Positions 38,109 through 49,569 of a stretch of DNA of 64,000 nucleotides are shown one piece after another. The notes under the pieces were generated by a model that ran no database searches, had not been told where the DNA came from, and saw only the letters and a list, made by a program, of their open reading frames with translations. The position numbers and the translations under genes are program-made. This stretch comes from Enoplolaimus lenunculus (taxonomy: Eukaryota; Nematoda; Enoplea; Enoplida; Thoracostomopsidae). The DNA is taken from contig JASANG010001107.1 of NCBI GenBank assembly GCA_030248215.1, forward strand, positions 744,001 to 808,000, written 5' to 3'. How positions within the stretch are numbered: the first letter of the stretch is position 1; each line of letters opens with the position of its first letter.

Positions 38109-41100
38109 TGCGTCATTAGTATCTAACCGACGATTGCATTTGAGTAAAAGTGAATCTGATCGTTCAACAACTGACCGTGTAGTCGAATTTGTACAGGTAA
38201 GCAAAGCATTGGACTTTTTTATGCTTATTGCCAGCGTATCCCGCCAAACTTATCAAATAAACTGTAAAAATATTGATTCGAGTTTCCCGGAGCCAGGTTG
38301 TTCAAACGTTCAACCGGCGTGCGAAAAAAACTCGATTAATTATAAGTCTTGGCAGATTTTATGCTCAGGTTAATATATACCCTCAGGGCTTTACAGATTC
38401 AAACTTTGTTGAATTTTTAACGTGGAAAATTCATCTAAATGTGATAACAAGGTAATATGGTTACGTAGCAAAATATTGATTTGTTTGCATCTTAACCATG
38501 CTGATTTTTACTTTTTGCAGGCAAATATATCATTCGTTCGTAAAAGTTGCTCTCCACACAATGTTTTTCAAAATTATATTCTCCGACTTGGTCAAGAACT
38601 CCGTAGCTTGTGTGCAATATTGCCACAGTATTATGGAGAGTAAAAATTTGTATCGCGCTTAACGTTTATGGGACGTTCGACAAATTACAGAACTTTGGGC
38701 GTCACTCTGTGAAGATGTGACTAAAATTTGTTGTTAAAAATTTCTTCGCCGAAAACGCAGATTATGGAGTTTCTAAGCAGCTATGATAGCAAATTTCAAA
38801 TATTGCAGAAATCGTTTGGTTAAATTTGCTTAGATTATCGAAACATTTGTTCCGGTTTAACGAGACAGCTAGTGTAGCAAAATTTGGATTACACAACTTT
38901 AGTTTGTAACTAACTCAGATTTTTGTGATAGTGAATCTATAAAAGTTTTAAATTGGTGGGTCGCAGAAATTAATCATATTATGCTTGAGTGTTTTAAAAA
39001 GCAATTTTGTTATATTGTGATGTTTAATTGCATTTTTTAAAAATTTCCTGCTCTTAACATTTGTTGCTAGCGTTTTAATTGTACTAAGATTTTATAGGGT
39101 TAGATGTATTTTGCTTATTTGCGAAAGAAACAGTAATTCTTTTAAAATTCGTTTTTAAATATTGGTCCTGTTACTGAAATGCTCTGACTCCCTGCAAAAA
39201 TTGTGCTGTATTCAGGGTACAAAAACATGTCAAAGTTTACGTTTACAGCAAAATTTTTATAACAAAACTAATAAAGAAGCTGCGAAAAATGACTTACGTT
39301 ATCCGAAACCGGACAGGAACGTAGACACGATTATGTTTACGGCTGACACGTGGGTATAGCCTGTAGCGGTGAGAGCTTGGCAAAAGTATTATTTGAAATT
39401 TATATTCGTTTGACCTGTCTTTTATGCATTTAATGCGTTGATGTGTTATTAAATCAATTAAATCCTGTAACATATATAGTGCTTATCTTTTCTGTGGTGA
39501 AACTACAGTGTACTGTTTAAAGATACCCTGTCAACAATAAAACAATTAGCATATTATATGAAGCTTTCGACTAGGATTAAATTATAGAATGATAATTTCG
39601 GTCGTTGTTCATGGGTTTAAATTAAATACGTAACGAAAATGTATGAACTGCACAAAATAGGCCTACATAAGCAAACTATATTAACTGTGCAAAATTTGCA
39701 TTATCTGTAATCGCGGAAAATTGTGCAAAATCTATTTTATTTTTGCATTGTGATGAATTGCGCAAACTTGAGTTTATTGTAAATTTGTGATTAAATGCGC
39801 AACGTCGTACCGTCAACAATTTGTAAAATGTTTAAAAGAAACTTCAAGTGAGAAAGAAAAAGAAATTTTGTACATTTGATCGTTTGAATAGAAAAATTCG
39901 GTTCTGGCATTTAAAATCCAGAACTTTGCTCAATTCAAACATTTTGCGGATGCAGTAACGTTTTCAGATTTGTTCATGACGTTTTCTTCTTTAAGAATAT
40001 TGCTGATCTCAGCTCTAGCGTACCCACATACGTATTGTATCAATGTTTTGTTTGATAATACACTGTTATTGAGTGAATAAAATTTGACTTAAAACGGCCA
40101 GCTCTGCATTGCTGGAATCCGTGGTGATATCATTCCTAAGCAAATGCCGTTTTGCCGAGTAGTCGGTTCCAAAGATTTAAGCACTTAATTTTGGCTTTGT
40201 TTTAGTATTATTTTGATTATCTTAGCTGTTGACTTGGAACACAGTGGTCGTGCGGTGATATGTTTCAACGACGCGTGATGCTCACGATACTTTAGGCAGA
40301 AGAAAGTGAAGTATCCTGTTCCCGTATGTCCGAGTTGAAATGTATTTACCTAATATAGTTGGTGACAGCGAAACGTTGTGTACGTATGTCATGTTGGAAA
40401 ATCCTTCGCTGTAGTACGTGCTGCGAGTTAAAATATTCAGACGTCGCTATAGAATATCTTCTGTGGTATTGGTGTGTCGTGAAATTAAAAATTTGCTCGT
40501 TTATGAATGGAGCGTTTGTCAATTTAGCTTTAAGATATGATGAGCATATCATCAACTGGTGCAAATACCGGGGCGGCAGTGTAGCCGAGTGTGTAATCGG
40601 ATAGTAATGAACGGAAATTGATCGTGATCAGTATAACGGAAACGAGAAGCAGATATTGAAGAATAAGAGTTTCACAAGTTGGTTTTTCTGTCAACATAAT
40701 TGAATCATTGTAAATTTCAAAGAATTTTCTAAGATTGGTTGAATTTAGGCAATATTGCGTATAGAATCATGCAATGAAATCTCGTATGCATATGGAATCG
40801 TGCTGCATATCTGTAATGAAATCTTATAGTTAAGCGTACATTACACAAACTACTGTTTGAGTCCCAGTCAATAGGAGACAGTATCTCTAATAAGAGTCCG
40901 TAGGTGGATAGAGTCTCGAAACTAATCAGAGTCCATAAATGTCGATTATCCCTATTTTCGTTTCTTAAGCACTTTGCAATTCTGAAAATCGGTATTTATT
41001 ATGCCACACACAAAAGTATTTCTGAATTTATCCAGCAAAGTGTTTTCTGTGTCAAATCTGAAGTTTTGCTGATATTTAAGACAATTTTTCTAAAAAACTG

Positions 41101-41205
41101 AAAAACGTTTTCTGTTATAACAGAAATACTTTTCAAGTGCACCTTGCTAATCATATTTCTCAAATGTAAGAATTTTTTTAAATAGAAATTGTTTTGAGTG
41201 CAGTA
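38109..41205 (+). other. STAR-gene 3' UTR region and intergenic DNA
   Basis: After the stop at 38108 the exon continues to a good donor (GTAAGC, 38197), and an acceptor (ctttttgcag) ends at 38520, suggesting a spliced 3' UTR. AATAAA hexamers occur at 38256-38261 and 39536-39541. Beyond that, up to 41205, no exon, RNA gene or repeat was recognised. Confidence 0.4.
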
Positions 41206-41499
41206 CTGTAGTGACCTGAATAAGAGGGGGTGCCCATTTCAAGTCCCAATCAATAGGAGTCGGTAACCGTAATAAGAGTCCGTATTAAGCACATAGAGTC
41301 CCTAAACCCTAATTAGAGTCCATAAATGTCAATTATTTCTAATTGTAGCGCATAAATGAATCCAGGACCAAATATATATCAGTAACGAAGGGCGGCGGAG
41401 GGCGGGTTAAAAATAAATAACAGTCGGTAACCGAATAACAGGGGGTCCCTTTGGAGAGGCCAAATAAATATCAACCCCCTCTTATTTGGGTCACTACAG
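41206..41499. mobile_element. Family B MITE (CTGTAGTGACCCG ends, TA target)
   Basis: Starts CTGTAGTGACCTGAATAAGAG and ends with the inverse ..TTTGGGTCACTACAG; left flank ta, right flank tt (changed). No coding content. The TA target and long similar ends resemble Tc1/mariner-type MITEs. Confidence 0.8.
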
Positions 41500-41595
41500 T
41501 TGTAAATTAAATGCGCTAAACCAGTCATCAAACTCTAACGTTCCTATAGATTTTCCATATGTTGTATAAAAATGATTGAATCCATAAGTTTTCCG

Positions 41596-41826
41596 ATATT
41601 TTAGGTATTGGAAATTTTTTATTTCAGGATTTTGGCATTTAAATTGCGTTAAAAATAAACTTCGGTAACTAGTATGTTTACTTTGCGTCTTCGGATTCGG
41701 TATTTATTAACTTTCCGGTTCCGGTATTTATAATTCCGGTTACACTCTGACTTCAATATCCGTTTTCTGTTTCCGTTATTTAGATCACTATCCGTTTCCG
41801 TTAATTTTACTATCCGTTTACACCCT
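41596..41826. repeat. Family A right-end fragments
   Basis: 41700-41750 ends ccggttacactctg, a decayed family A terminus. It is followed by a second piece ending tccgtttacaccctg at 41826. Left ends are missing. Confidence 0.5.
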
Positions 41827-42188
41827 GGTGACGTTAGATAAAATTTCATTAGATAGAATCTATGTTGCAGTGGTTTAACTCTGACGGAGACAAACCAAAT
41901 CAACTTAATCTCAGGTGGCCAACGCAAGTCTTTACTAGTCAATAACAATCTTCAAAACAGAATACTCAGCACTAAAGACGTAGTTGCATAACAAATATCT
42001 TTTTATAGAATTGTAAAGTTTGTGGGTCAGGGTACTTCCTTCAGAGTAACAAGTTAAAACAAGTGTTTAAAAACAAAAATTGACGTTCGGAAACCCAGAA
42101 AAACACAATTATGCTACGAATCAAATTCCAGCGACTGGAGTGAAAGTCGGTTACCATCACCACTCAGTTGGAGGGCCAATGTTACTTT

Positions 42189-42411
42189 AAAGGCCGTCCC
42201 ATTTTCCCGCGACAGCAATGTACGAAGAGTACATTCAAAAAATATAATTGGGACAGATGGGACACTTGGAACAGATGGGACAGATATATAATATATATAT
42301 TTATGTACATATATATCCTACGTAAATATATCTGTCTGTTCATATGTAAACAGGAGCGCATAAGTGTGTACTCCGGGTATATTTGTGTCCCAGGAAATTG
42401 GGACGGCCTTT
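42189..42411. mobile_element. Small MITE with AAAGGCCGTCCC inverted ends
   Basis: AAAGGCCGTCCCATTTTCCC at 42189 is matched inverted at 42386-42411. The 223-bp body holds gggacagatggga tandem steps and an AT microsatellite. Flanks are too short to define the target duplication. Confidence 0.65.
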
Positions 42412-42504
42412 ATAGTGTGCCAGTTGTAGGATTTTTCAGCCGAGTGTTCATAGTGATTTCAAAAAATTTTAAAAAGAATAGCAGTTCCACCAAAATTAAA
42501 ATAT

Positions 42505-42721
42505 ATACTTAAGTGTAACCTTGTATTATCACTCAAGCTATTGACACAAGACAAATAAACGTTTAATTCAACGGATAATTGCAGTAACGGATATATCAGT
42601 AACGAAGGGCGGCGGAGCGTGGGTTTAAAATAAATAACAGTCCGTAACCGAATAACAAGTAGGGTTCCCCTTGGAGAGGCCAAATAAATATCAGTCCCCC
42701 CTCTTATTCGGGTCACTACAG
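42505..42721. mobile_element. Family B MITE, right half only
   Basis: Contains the internal blocks aacgaagggcggcgga and ggagaggccaaataaat and ends TTATTCGGGTCACTACAG at 42721, but has no left terminus. Confidence 0.65.
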
Positions 42722-43507
42722 TACGTAATTTATTACTAATTTTGAACATAGAAAAGACGGAATTTGCGGTATTTCTATAACGGAAACGCACACAATTTTT
42801 TACAGGAAGCGGATATCTGGCTACAGCCTGTTTGTTGTGATTTAATACCTACATATAAGTACATGTTGCAATTGTAGACGCTGTGCACTATATATGACGA
42901 AATGTGTTGGTATGCAGCTGCTGTAAGCTATGGTTATTAAATTTTATAACTTTAGGTTTTCGGGTTTTTTCAGAGACCACGTGGTCGCCATGTAGACTGC
43001 CCAAATAATAGGAAACAGGGTTATAGGAACCGACGATCGGACCAGTTCTTCCATAACCGGTGTTATCCTGTGGGCTCCGATTTTGATTTATGAATGTTAA
43101 CGTTGAAGCTGGTCGAACTAGTTACTAAATAAGGCGGAATTAAGGTTTCATACAAAATGGTTAAACAGGAGAGAAACAAAACAAGTAAACCATAAACACA
43201 AAACATTACAATTCCAGAACTACTAATACTAAATTGAATTGAAATCCAATTTAAATTCAAGTTAAATTATACACGAAGACTATAAATTCTCTCAAGGAAA
43301 ACGGATGAAATAGCAGGAAAAAGATAAAATATTATAGCCGACAGTACTTTAGCTGAACCACAAAACTGATAAAAGAAGGACTTAAATAAACTTTCAATAC
43401 CTCGATTTTCCGGTTTTAATATACAAATTTTGACATCTGCATAATTTTCTCTTAATTTCAATTTGCGTCATATTTAAAGTTCTTGAAACGTTTAGAAAAT
43501 ACGAATA

Positions 43508-43926
43508 CTGTAGTGACCCGAATAAGAGGGGAGGGACTGATATTTATTTGGCCTCTCCAGAGGGTACCCCCTTGTTATTCGGTTACGGACTATTTTTTAA
43601 CCCACGCTCCGCTACCCTTCGTTACTGATATATATCCGGTACTGTAACTATCCGTTGAATTAAACGTTTATTTGTCTTGCGTCAATAGCTTGAGCGATCA
43701 TGCACGGTTATACTTAGGAATGTACTTCCAAAATTTAAGTTCGCTTTAAAGATTCGAACTCATATGCACTACAATTAGGAATAACTGACCTTCATGGACT
43801 CTAATTAGGATTTGGGACTCTATCCGCTTACGGACTCTTATTAGGGATACGGACGTCAATTGATTGAGACTCAAAATGTGGACCTCCCTCTTATTACCCC
43901 GCACCCTCTTATTCGGGTCACTACAG
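43508..43926. mobile_element. Family B MITE, 419 bp, TA target
   Basis: CTGTAGTGACCCGAATAAG start and exact inverse end, with ta on both sides. The body carries ggcctctccagagggtaccc, ccctccg-like blocks and a ggactcta repeat. Confidence 0.9.
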
Positions 43927-44033
43927 TACTGGCTTTGTTTATTGTACTAATTCACCGCTGTCACTGCGCCAAACGACCGACCGGCGGAGGAAGCATCGAC
44001 AATCATCACTCAGCAGCTGTTCCACGTCTTACG

Positions 44034-44344
44034 CAGGGATGAGAGTTTTGGCAGGTCTCGGTTTTTGGGTATCGGTGGTTTGGAACTCAGAGCAGAAGTC
44101 GAGGATTCAGCAAATCTATCACTGGATCTTGAAGTATATAAATAATGGCTGATGATGAATCAAATTTACCAGTGAAACTATGCAATTTCAACTACGCCAT
44201 TTCTTACAAGCAGATATTTTGAAAAAAAACACAAAAACTATGGAAAACACAAAGATACTATAAAATTTTGAATTTTTTGGTGATGACCAAAAATTGACCG
44301 TGACATGTCTGGGACTGGTGTTTAACCGAGACCGCCCATCCCTA
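44034..44344. mobile_element. Family D element, 311 bp
   Basis: Starts CAGGGATGAGAG, then caggtctcggtttt, and ends AACCGAGACCGCCCATCCCT. It is the same family as 28917-29486 but shorter. The flanks do not show a clear 8-bp match. Confidence 0.6.
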
Positions 44345-44802
44345 ATTTTGAGGTACGTCAAATACATACGAAAAACCGAATACTGCATAATTTCTCAAAA
44401 ATATGTAACAATTTTCAAAAATCAGTAACTTGGCGATTTACGAAACGTAAAAATAAGCAAAAAAACCAATAAGTTTCGAACATAATACAATACAAGCGCT
44501 TTCAAAATAAAGCTGCGTTAAAAAAACTGACAAGTTTCGAATAAAACACAACAGAAATGCTTTCCACCCACTCCTTATTAATAACAAGACGTTCAATGAT
44601 GGCATTACTTGGTATATAGAAAGGCAAAATCTTGACTTAAGCAATGTTGCCATCCCATTGATATACGCTTTGGCCAAGCGGTCTTTCATCTATGTTATAA
44701 ATAACACAAGCAGAAAAAGCTGTTACTGTTCAACAAACTGACAAGCATCAGCTGCATAATTTTAGAAACTAAACAAAACGCTTAGATACACCTAAACCCA
44801 CA

Positions 44803-44808
44803 TTTATT
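44803..44808 (-). terminator. Polyadenylation signal AATAAA of the small membrane-protein gene
   Basis: Minus-strand AATAAA 27-32 bases beyond the stop codon at 44835, which is strong support that the short spliced ORF upstream is a real transcript. Confidence 0.6.
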
Positions 44809-44834
44809 ATATACAATTATTACAACTAATCATA

Positions 44835-45273
44835 TCACACCGGAGGGGGACCACCAGGATAAGAAATAACACTTGAAGTCGTTAACAAACTTGTCAGACC
44901 AATAAACATGCTAGACTCCGTATCACTATTTGATTCGAAAGGCCGTTGTGCTGAATGCGTTTTGTATACGCAGTAATTAAATAACGCTAACGCGAACCAT
45001 ACCAATAAAAACGTTAACACAAGCAATCGCACGATTGAGTAGATTCTATTTGGCACTCTGAAATAGTGTTAAACATTATAGCTTCCAGAAGTGAACCCAT
45101 TTTAGCAAAACGATTTTAATAACCTAGCCAACTGTTGCTGTGTCAATAACCAGATAACAGCTTTACAAACATCAAGAACAAACTTACAGCTTCGGTTTAT
45201 AAATCTGATAAAATCCTGGAAGATCTCGACCGTTAACGAAAGTAGCAAAAACACAATATCTGAAGTTCATCAT
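44835..45273 (-). CDS. Small single-pass membrane protein, 102 aa, two exons
   Basis: Exon 1 is 45188-45273 (start ATGATG), with donor GTAAGT. Exon 2 is 44835-45057 after acceptor ctatttcag; phase is kept. A hydrophobic helix (LLVLTFLLVWFALALFNYCVY) spans about residues 40-60. The second half is Ser/Thr-rich (SDTESSMFIGLTSLLTTSSV) and ends YPGGPPPV. Length and the C-terminal pattern (DT..M, alternating hydrophobic/Ser, Pro-rich end) loosely recall Asterix/WDR83OS (106 aa, ER PAT complex), but the N-terminus does not match and I do not assign it. A polyadenylation signal lies just downstream. The start codon is 23 bp from that of a divergent small gene. Confidence 0.55.
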
Positions 45274-45296
45274 TACAAATTTTAACTGTTCTAATA

Positions 45297-45599
45297 ATGA
45301 GCAGCCTATCTGCTGTGCGCCTATCTTACTTAGGGTCCCGCGAAATTCTGGAGGGTTCCCAGGAGCGGCATCTCCGTGATAGGAAGGTTAAGAGTGTTCA
45401 TACCACAATATTTTACGACTTTGGAGGAGGCGGTAAACTAATACTTGTTTAGATTTTGCAAACCGGTTGCAATCTGTTTTCAGAATTCCAGACGCATAAG
45501 TTTATGTTCATAGAACCTGACGTTCCACATGCGTAAGGTATTTAGCACACAACAGGGTTCCAGCCGAAACACAAATTGGCCGGAATCGACAATTTTTAA
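45297..45599 (+). CDS. Candidate small protein, 59 aa, two exons, function unknown
   Basis: Exon 1 is 45297-45432, donor GTAAAC. Exon 2 is 45556-45599 after acceptor cacacaacag; phase is kept through a Gly codon and a stop follows. The peptide is charged and soluble-looking, with QERHLRDRKVKSVHTTIFYD then a GGGG run and the end GIDNF. No family recognised. Head-to-head with the membrane-protein gene at 44835-45273. No clear polyadenylation signal seen, so this could be a chance frame. Confidence 0.35.
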
Positions 45600-46191
45600 A
45601 ACGTATGCGTCAAGATGGAGACTGATTTTATTTTGCCTCCCAACAGGATTCTAATCTGTTATTCGGTTACGGACTGTTATTTTTAATTTACCTCAATGCG
45701 TAAACCCAATATGGCCAATGTGTAAAACTACTCTATTGTAGCCCCACGGAAAAACGATTTGCCCCGGATGTTTACATGGCCCCGGCAAAAATCCCGTTAT
45801 TTTTATGCTCGATATTAATAGTTAGAACTCATGCACATATCGCACAATTTTTATTACAGATAACCTGCATCACTACCGGTTTTTGTTTTCGTAATATTAA
45901 CTATCTATTTATACCCTGTTCGAAACTCTTTTCTATATTATTTCTTTTGGGCAAATCTGATTTAACTCGAAACTATTTTTGTTGATAGTTTTGTCCATTT
46001 ATCTTTTTTCTCGATTTACCTAATATAAAGTTGACGGAAACACTCGGCAGGAATCGAAACTGTCATTTTGCTGAAATTTCAACCAGAATAGAGCCCAAGA
46101 TATTAAGTCAGAATGCGACATTTATTTTACATATTATATAACAAGCATTCAATATGGGCAGAATAGTTATTCGCTGTTGTTGCCTGCCGTA
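45600..46191. other. Intergenic, family B fragment only
   Basis: A short family B internal block (ttattcggttacggactg) lies near 45657-45695. Nothing else was recognised. Confidence 0.4.
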
Positions 46192-46515
46192 CTGTACTTA
46201 CCCGAATAGAGGGGGAGGGGTAATAACAGGGGGTCCCAATTTGAGCCCCCATAAACATGGAGTTCGTATCCATAATAAGAGTCCGTAAGCGGATAGAGCC
46301 CCTAAACCCTAAATAGAGTCCATAAATGTCAAATAACCCAAATAATTCGAGTTTGAAACTTTAAAGCATACTTAAGTTTCAATACCGTATATATATCAGT
46401 AACGAAGGGCGGCGGAGGGCGGGCTAAAAATAAATAACAGTGCGGACACAGGGGGTACCCTCTGGAGAGGCGAAATAAATATCAGTTCCTCCCCCTCTTA
46501 TTCGGGTCACTACAG
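46192..46515. mobile_element. Family B MITE, 324 bp, TA target
   Basis: CTGTACTTACCCGAATAGAG start (decayed) and clean TTATTCGGGTCACTACAG end, with ta on both sides. The body is inverted relative to the copy at 43508. Confidence 0.85.
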
Positions 46516-47011
46516 TACGCAGACGCATAGGACCCCGTTAGGACTGACTTAGGCGTCGTTCATCCAATCAAATCTGACGAAGTTTATGGCTCGGACTAGC
46601 TTTAATGGAATCTGCTACGTGTTGACAACATAAATACAATTTTTCGATTAGCGGCCTTGTGCATCAGGAGCATGATTAGGCACCACTAGCTAAAAACGCT
46701 GTATACTACATTCGCGAAGCCCGTTCCTCAAAACCAAAGGAATACAAATAAAAAAACACAATCGATGTGCTAAATCACATCATTGGATTAAGACAAACAT
46801 TGCAAAGCGTATTCCGTGTTAAAAAGTGCATCAATACGTACCAAAATTTAGTTCTAGGTTTCTCTGTAGCGAGGACATTTATAACTGTGTAACTATTTGT
46901 GGATGCTGCAGTTAATAATTTGCGACGGTTTATAAACGCTTTTGAGTCAGTGATTCCTAAATACACTGTCAGTTCCGTAGCTACCAATGCCCACGCCGTA
47001 GGGGGGGTCTC

Positions 47012-47720
47012 AAATCCAGGGTGGAAAGCGGAACAGGGAATCGAAACAGCAAATTTATACCGGAATCGCAATCGGAACTACTAATTTTGCAACTATATAT
47101 ACGGACAATTTGTGTTACAAATATAATTACTATAGTGACCCGAATAAGAGGGGGGCTGATATATATTTGGCCTCTCCAGAGGGTACCCCCTTTGTTATTC
47201 GGTTACGGACTGTTATTTATTTTTAACCCACGCTCCGCCGCCCTTCGTTACTGGTATATATCCGGTACTGCAATTATCCGTTCAATTAAACGTTTATTTG
47301 TCTTGTGTCAATAGCTTGAGCGATAATACAAGGTTATATATACTTAGGAATGTACTTTCAAAATTTAAGTACGCTTTAAAGTTTCGAACTCAAATTATTT
47401 GATGGAGTCAGTTATGTGCTCCAATAGGGTCAATTGACATTTATGGACTCTAATTAGGGTTTAGGGACTCTATCCGCTTACGGACTCTTATTAGGGATAC
47501 GGACTCCAATTGATTCGGACTCAAACTGGGACCCCCTCTTATTCGGGTCAATACAGTAATATTAATTTAAGGTGTCTGTTGGCTGGCAACAATTTTCAAA
47601 AAATGAGCATAAGCAAATTGGCGATGATTCTTTGGTTCTGTCAAGCTACTACAATCAATTATTGTTATTTTCAAAATAAATGATACAGAATTTTAATGAA
47701 ACATATCACAACAAGTAGGA
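47012..47720. mobile_element. Family A variant element interrupted by a family B MITE
   Basis: 47012-47129 (agggtggaaagcgg.., ataccggaatcgcaatcgg) and 47557-47720 (ggtgtctgttggctggcaac, ggttctgtcaagc) together follow the order of the element at 22592-23005. The family B copy 47130-47556 sits between them. The right terminus is not clear. Confidence 0.65.
47130..47556. mobile_element. Family B MITE nested in family A variant, TA target
   Basis: CTATAGTGACCCGAATAAG start and TTATTCGGGTCAATACAG end, flanked by ta. The surrounding sequence resumes family A variant order after it, so this insertion is the younger one. Confidence 0.85.
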
Positions 47721-47725
47721 TAAAA

Positions 47726-48585
47726 ACTAGAAAAAATTGCTCAGCACTTGAGCAACATGGGATATGCTTCATATTCCTATTAAAAGGATAGTAACTAGAA
47801 CAGCACATTCGTTCGATATAACCTGGAAAAATATTAAGAAACAATGGCGTCCAAAATCATGTTGACTATTAATTCTTCTGAAACATATTGCGGAGAGCAA
47901 ATCTATTTTTATGTTGAAAGTTTTTGGCGGATTTATTAGGCATTTTAAGAAATTTCTTAGATAATGGATAGGGTTACAGAGACATGGCTGAAGTATAATG
48001 ATCTTGCTTTTGCCAGATTAATCGATGCTGCCAGAATACGGTGAGAATTTTGATCCTCTAGTCGTGGCTATGCAGTGAAACAAATAACTTAGCAGGGAAA
48101 TGCGCATTTATAGATTTCTACCTGTAAACTTGTTTGTTTGTCACTAGGGTTAAAAGGCGGGTAAAGTCAAGAGTCGTTTTTAAAGCATCAATTGTGAGTC
48201 ATTTTGTGACGCCTTGTTTAATAAAGTATCTAACAAAATTGGTCATCAGTACTCTAACTCCCCAATTATGTCGCCATACAGTGTTCTTGTGGAAATCAAT
48301 TAACTATGTTAATAGAGAGCCCAAGGTGAGTTTAGTACGTTCATGTAGAAAACTTCAATACACATTTAAAGCAAAACATTTGTTTCTTACAAAAGAAAAT
48401 TACAAACATTTTGCTATCCGCAATATGTTTCAGAAGAATTAATAGTCAACATGATTTTGGACGCCATTGTTTCTTAATATTTTTCCAGGTTACATCGAAC
48501 GAATGTGCTGTTCTAGTTACTATCCTTTTAATAGGAATATGAAGCATATCCCATGCTGCTCAAGTGCTGAGCAATTTTTTCTAGT
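47726..48585. mobile_element. Foldback element with 169-bp inverted arms
   Basis: Arms 47726-47894 and 48417-48585 are reverse complements with few differences (ACTAGAAAAAATTGCTCAGC outer edge, CATATTGCGGA inner edge). The 520-bp middle has a 102-aa open frame of no recognised family. The right arm is followed 150 bp later by the minisatellite. Confidence 0.82.
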
Positions 48586-48737
48586 TTCAACCGCTTTACC
48601 AAGCTGCTGATTAATCCATCAATCTGAACTATGAAAAATGAGAAGACTGATTAAACTAAATGCGTAGTTTCAAAAAATCGTTTGCATGACAGAAACTTTT
48701 ATCCTGACAACAAGCGCCTAACCAACGTATTTGTATA

Positions 48738-49569
48738 AAACCAAGCATTGGGGTGAAACCAGCCGTTGGGGTGAAACCAACCATTGAACCAACCGTTGGG
48801 GTGAAACCAACCGTTGGGGTGTAACCAACCGTTGGGGTGAAACCAATCGTTGGGGTGAAACCAACCGTTGGGGAGAAACCGACCGTTGGGGTGAAACCGA
48901 CCGTTGGGGTGAAACCGACCGTTGGGGTGAAACCGACCGTTGGGGTGAAACCAATCGTTGGGGTGAAACCAATCGTTGGGGTGAAACCAATCGTTGGGGT
49001 GAAACCAATCGTTGGGGTGAAACCAACCGTTGGGGTGAAACCAATCGTTGGGGTGAAACCAACCGTTGGGGTGAAACCAATCGTTGGGGAGAAACCAATC
49101 GTTGGGGTGAAACCGACCGTTGGGGTGAAACCAATCGTTGGGGTGAAACCAATCGTTGGGGTGAAACCAATCGTTGGGGTGAAACCAATCGTTGGGGTGA
49201 AACCAATCGTTGGGGTGAAACCAATCGTTGGGGTGAAACCAATCGTTGGGGTGAAACCAATCGTTGGGGTGAAACCAACCGTTGGGGTGAAACCAACCGT
49301 TGGGGTGAAACCAACCGTTGGGGTGAAACCAACCGTTGGGGTGAAACCAACCGGTGGGGTGAAACCAACCGTGGGGGTGAAACCAACCGTGGGGGTGAAA
49401 CCAACCGTTGGGTGAAACCAACCGTTGGGGTGAAACCAACCGTTGGGGTGAAACCAACCGTTGGGGTGAAACCAACCGTTGGGGTGAAACCAACCGTTGG
49501 GGTGAAACCAACCGTTGGGGTGAAACCAACCGTTGGGGTGAAACCAACCGTTGGGGTGAACCCGACCGT
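48738..49569. repeat. 18-bp minisatellite, about 46 copies
   Basis: Unit ACCAACCGTTGGGGTGAA, with variants at two positions (accaatcgtt, accgaccgtt). Because 18 is a multiple of 3 and no stop occurs in the unit, both strands stay open: GVKPTV repeats on plus, HPNDWF and SPQRLV repeats on minus. A shortened copy near 48785 and a one-base loss near 49408 shift the frames. I see no start context, splice support or non-repeat domain, so I treat it as non-coding. Confidence 0.95.

Noticed and set aside
38005-38373. 122-aa frame overlapping the last STAR exon in another frame
   Set aside because: The RGG frame ending RPY and stop at 38108 continues the upstream exons in phase; the other frame is a shadow of the GC-rich RGG codons.
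40560-40605. tRNA-Ser-like start (ggcagtgtagccgag)
   Set aside because: Only an A-box-like piece is present; no B box or foldable arms follow.
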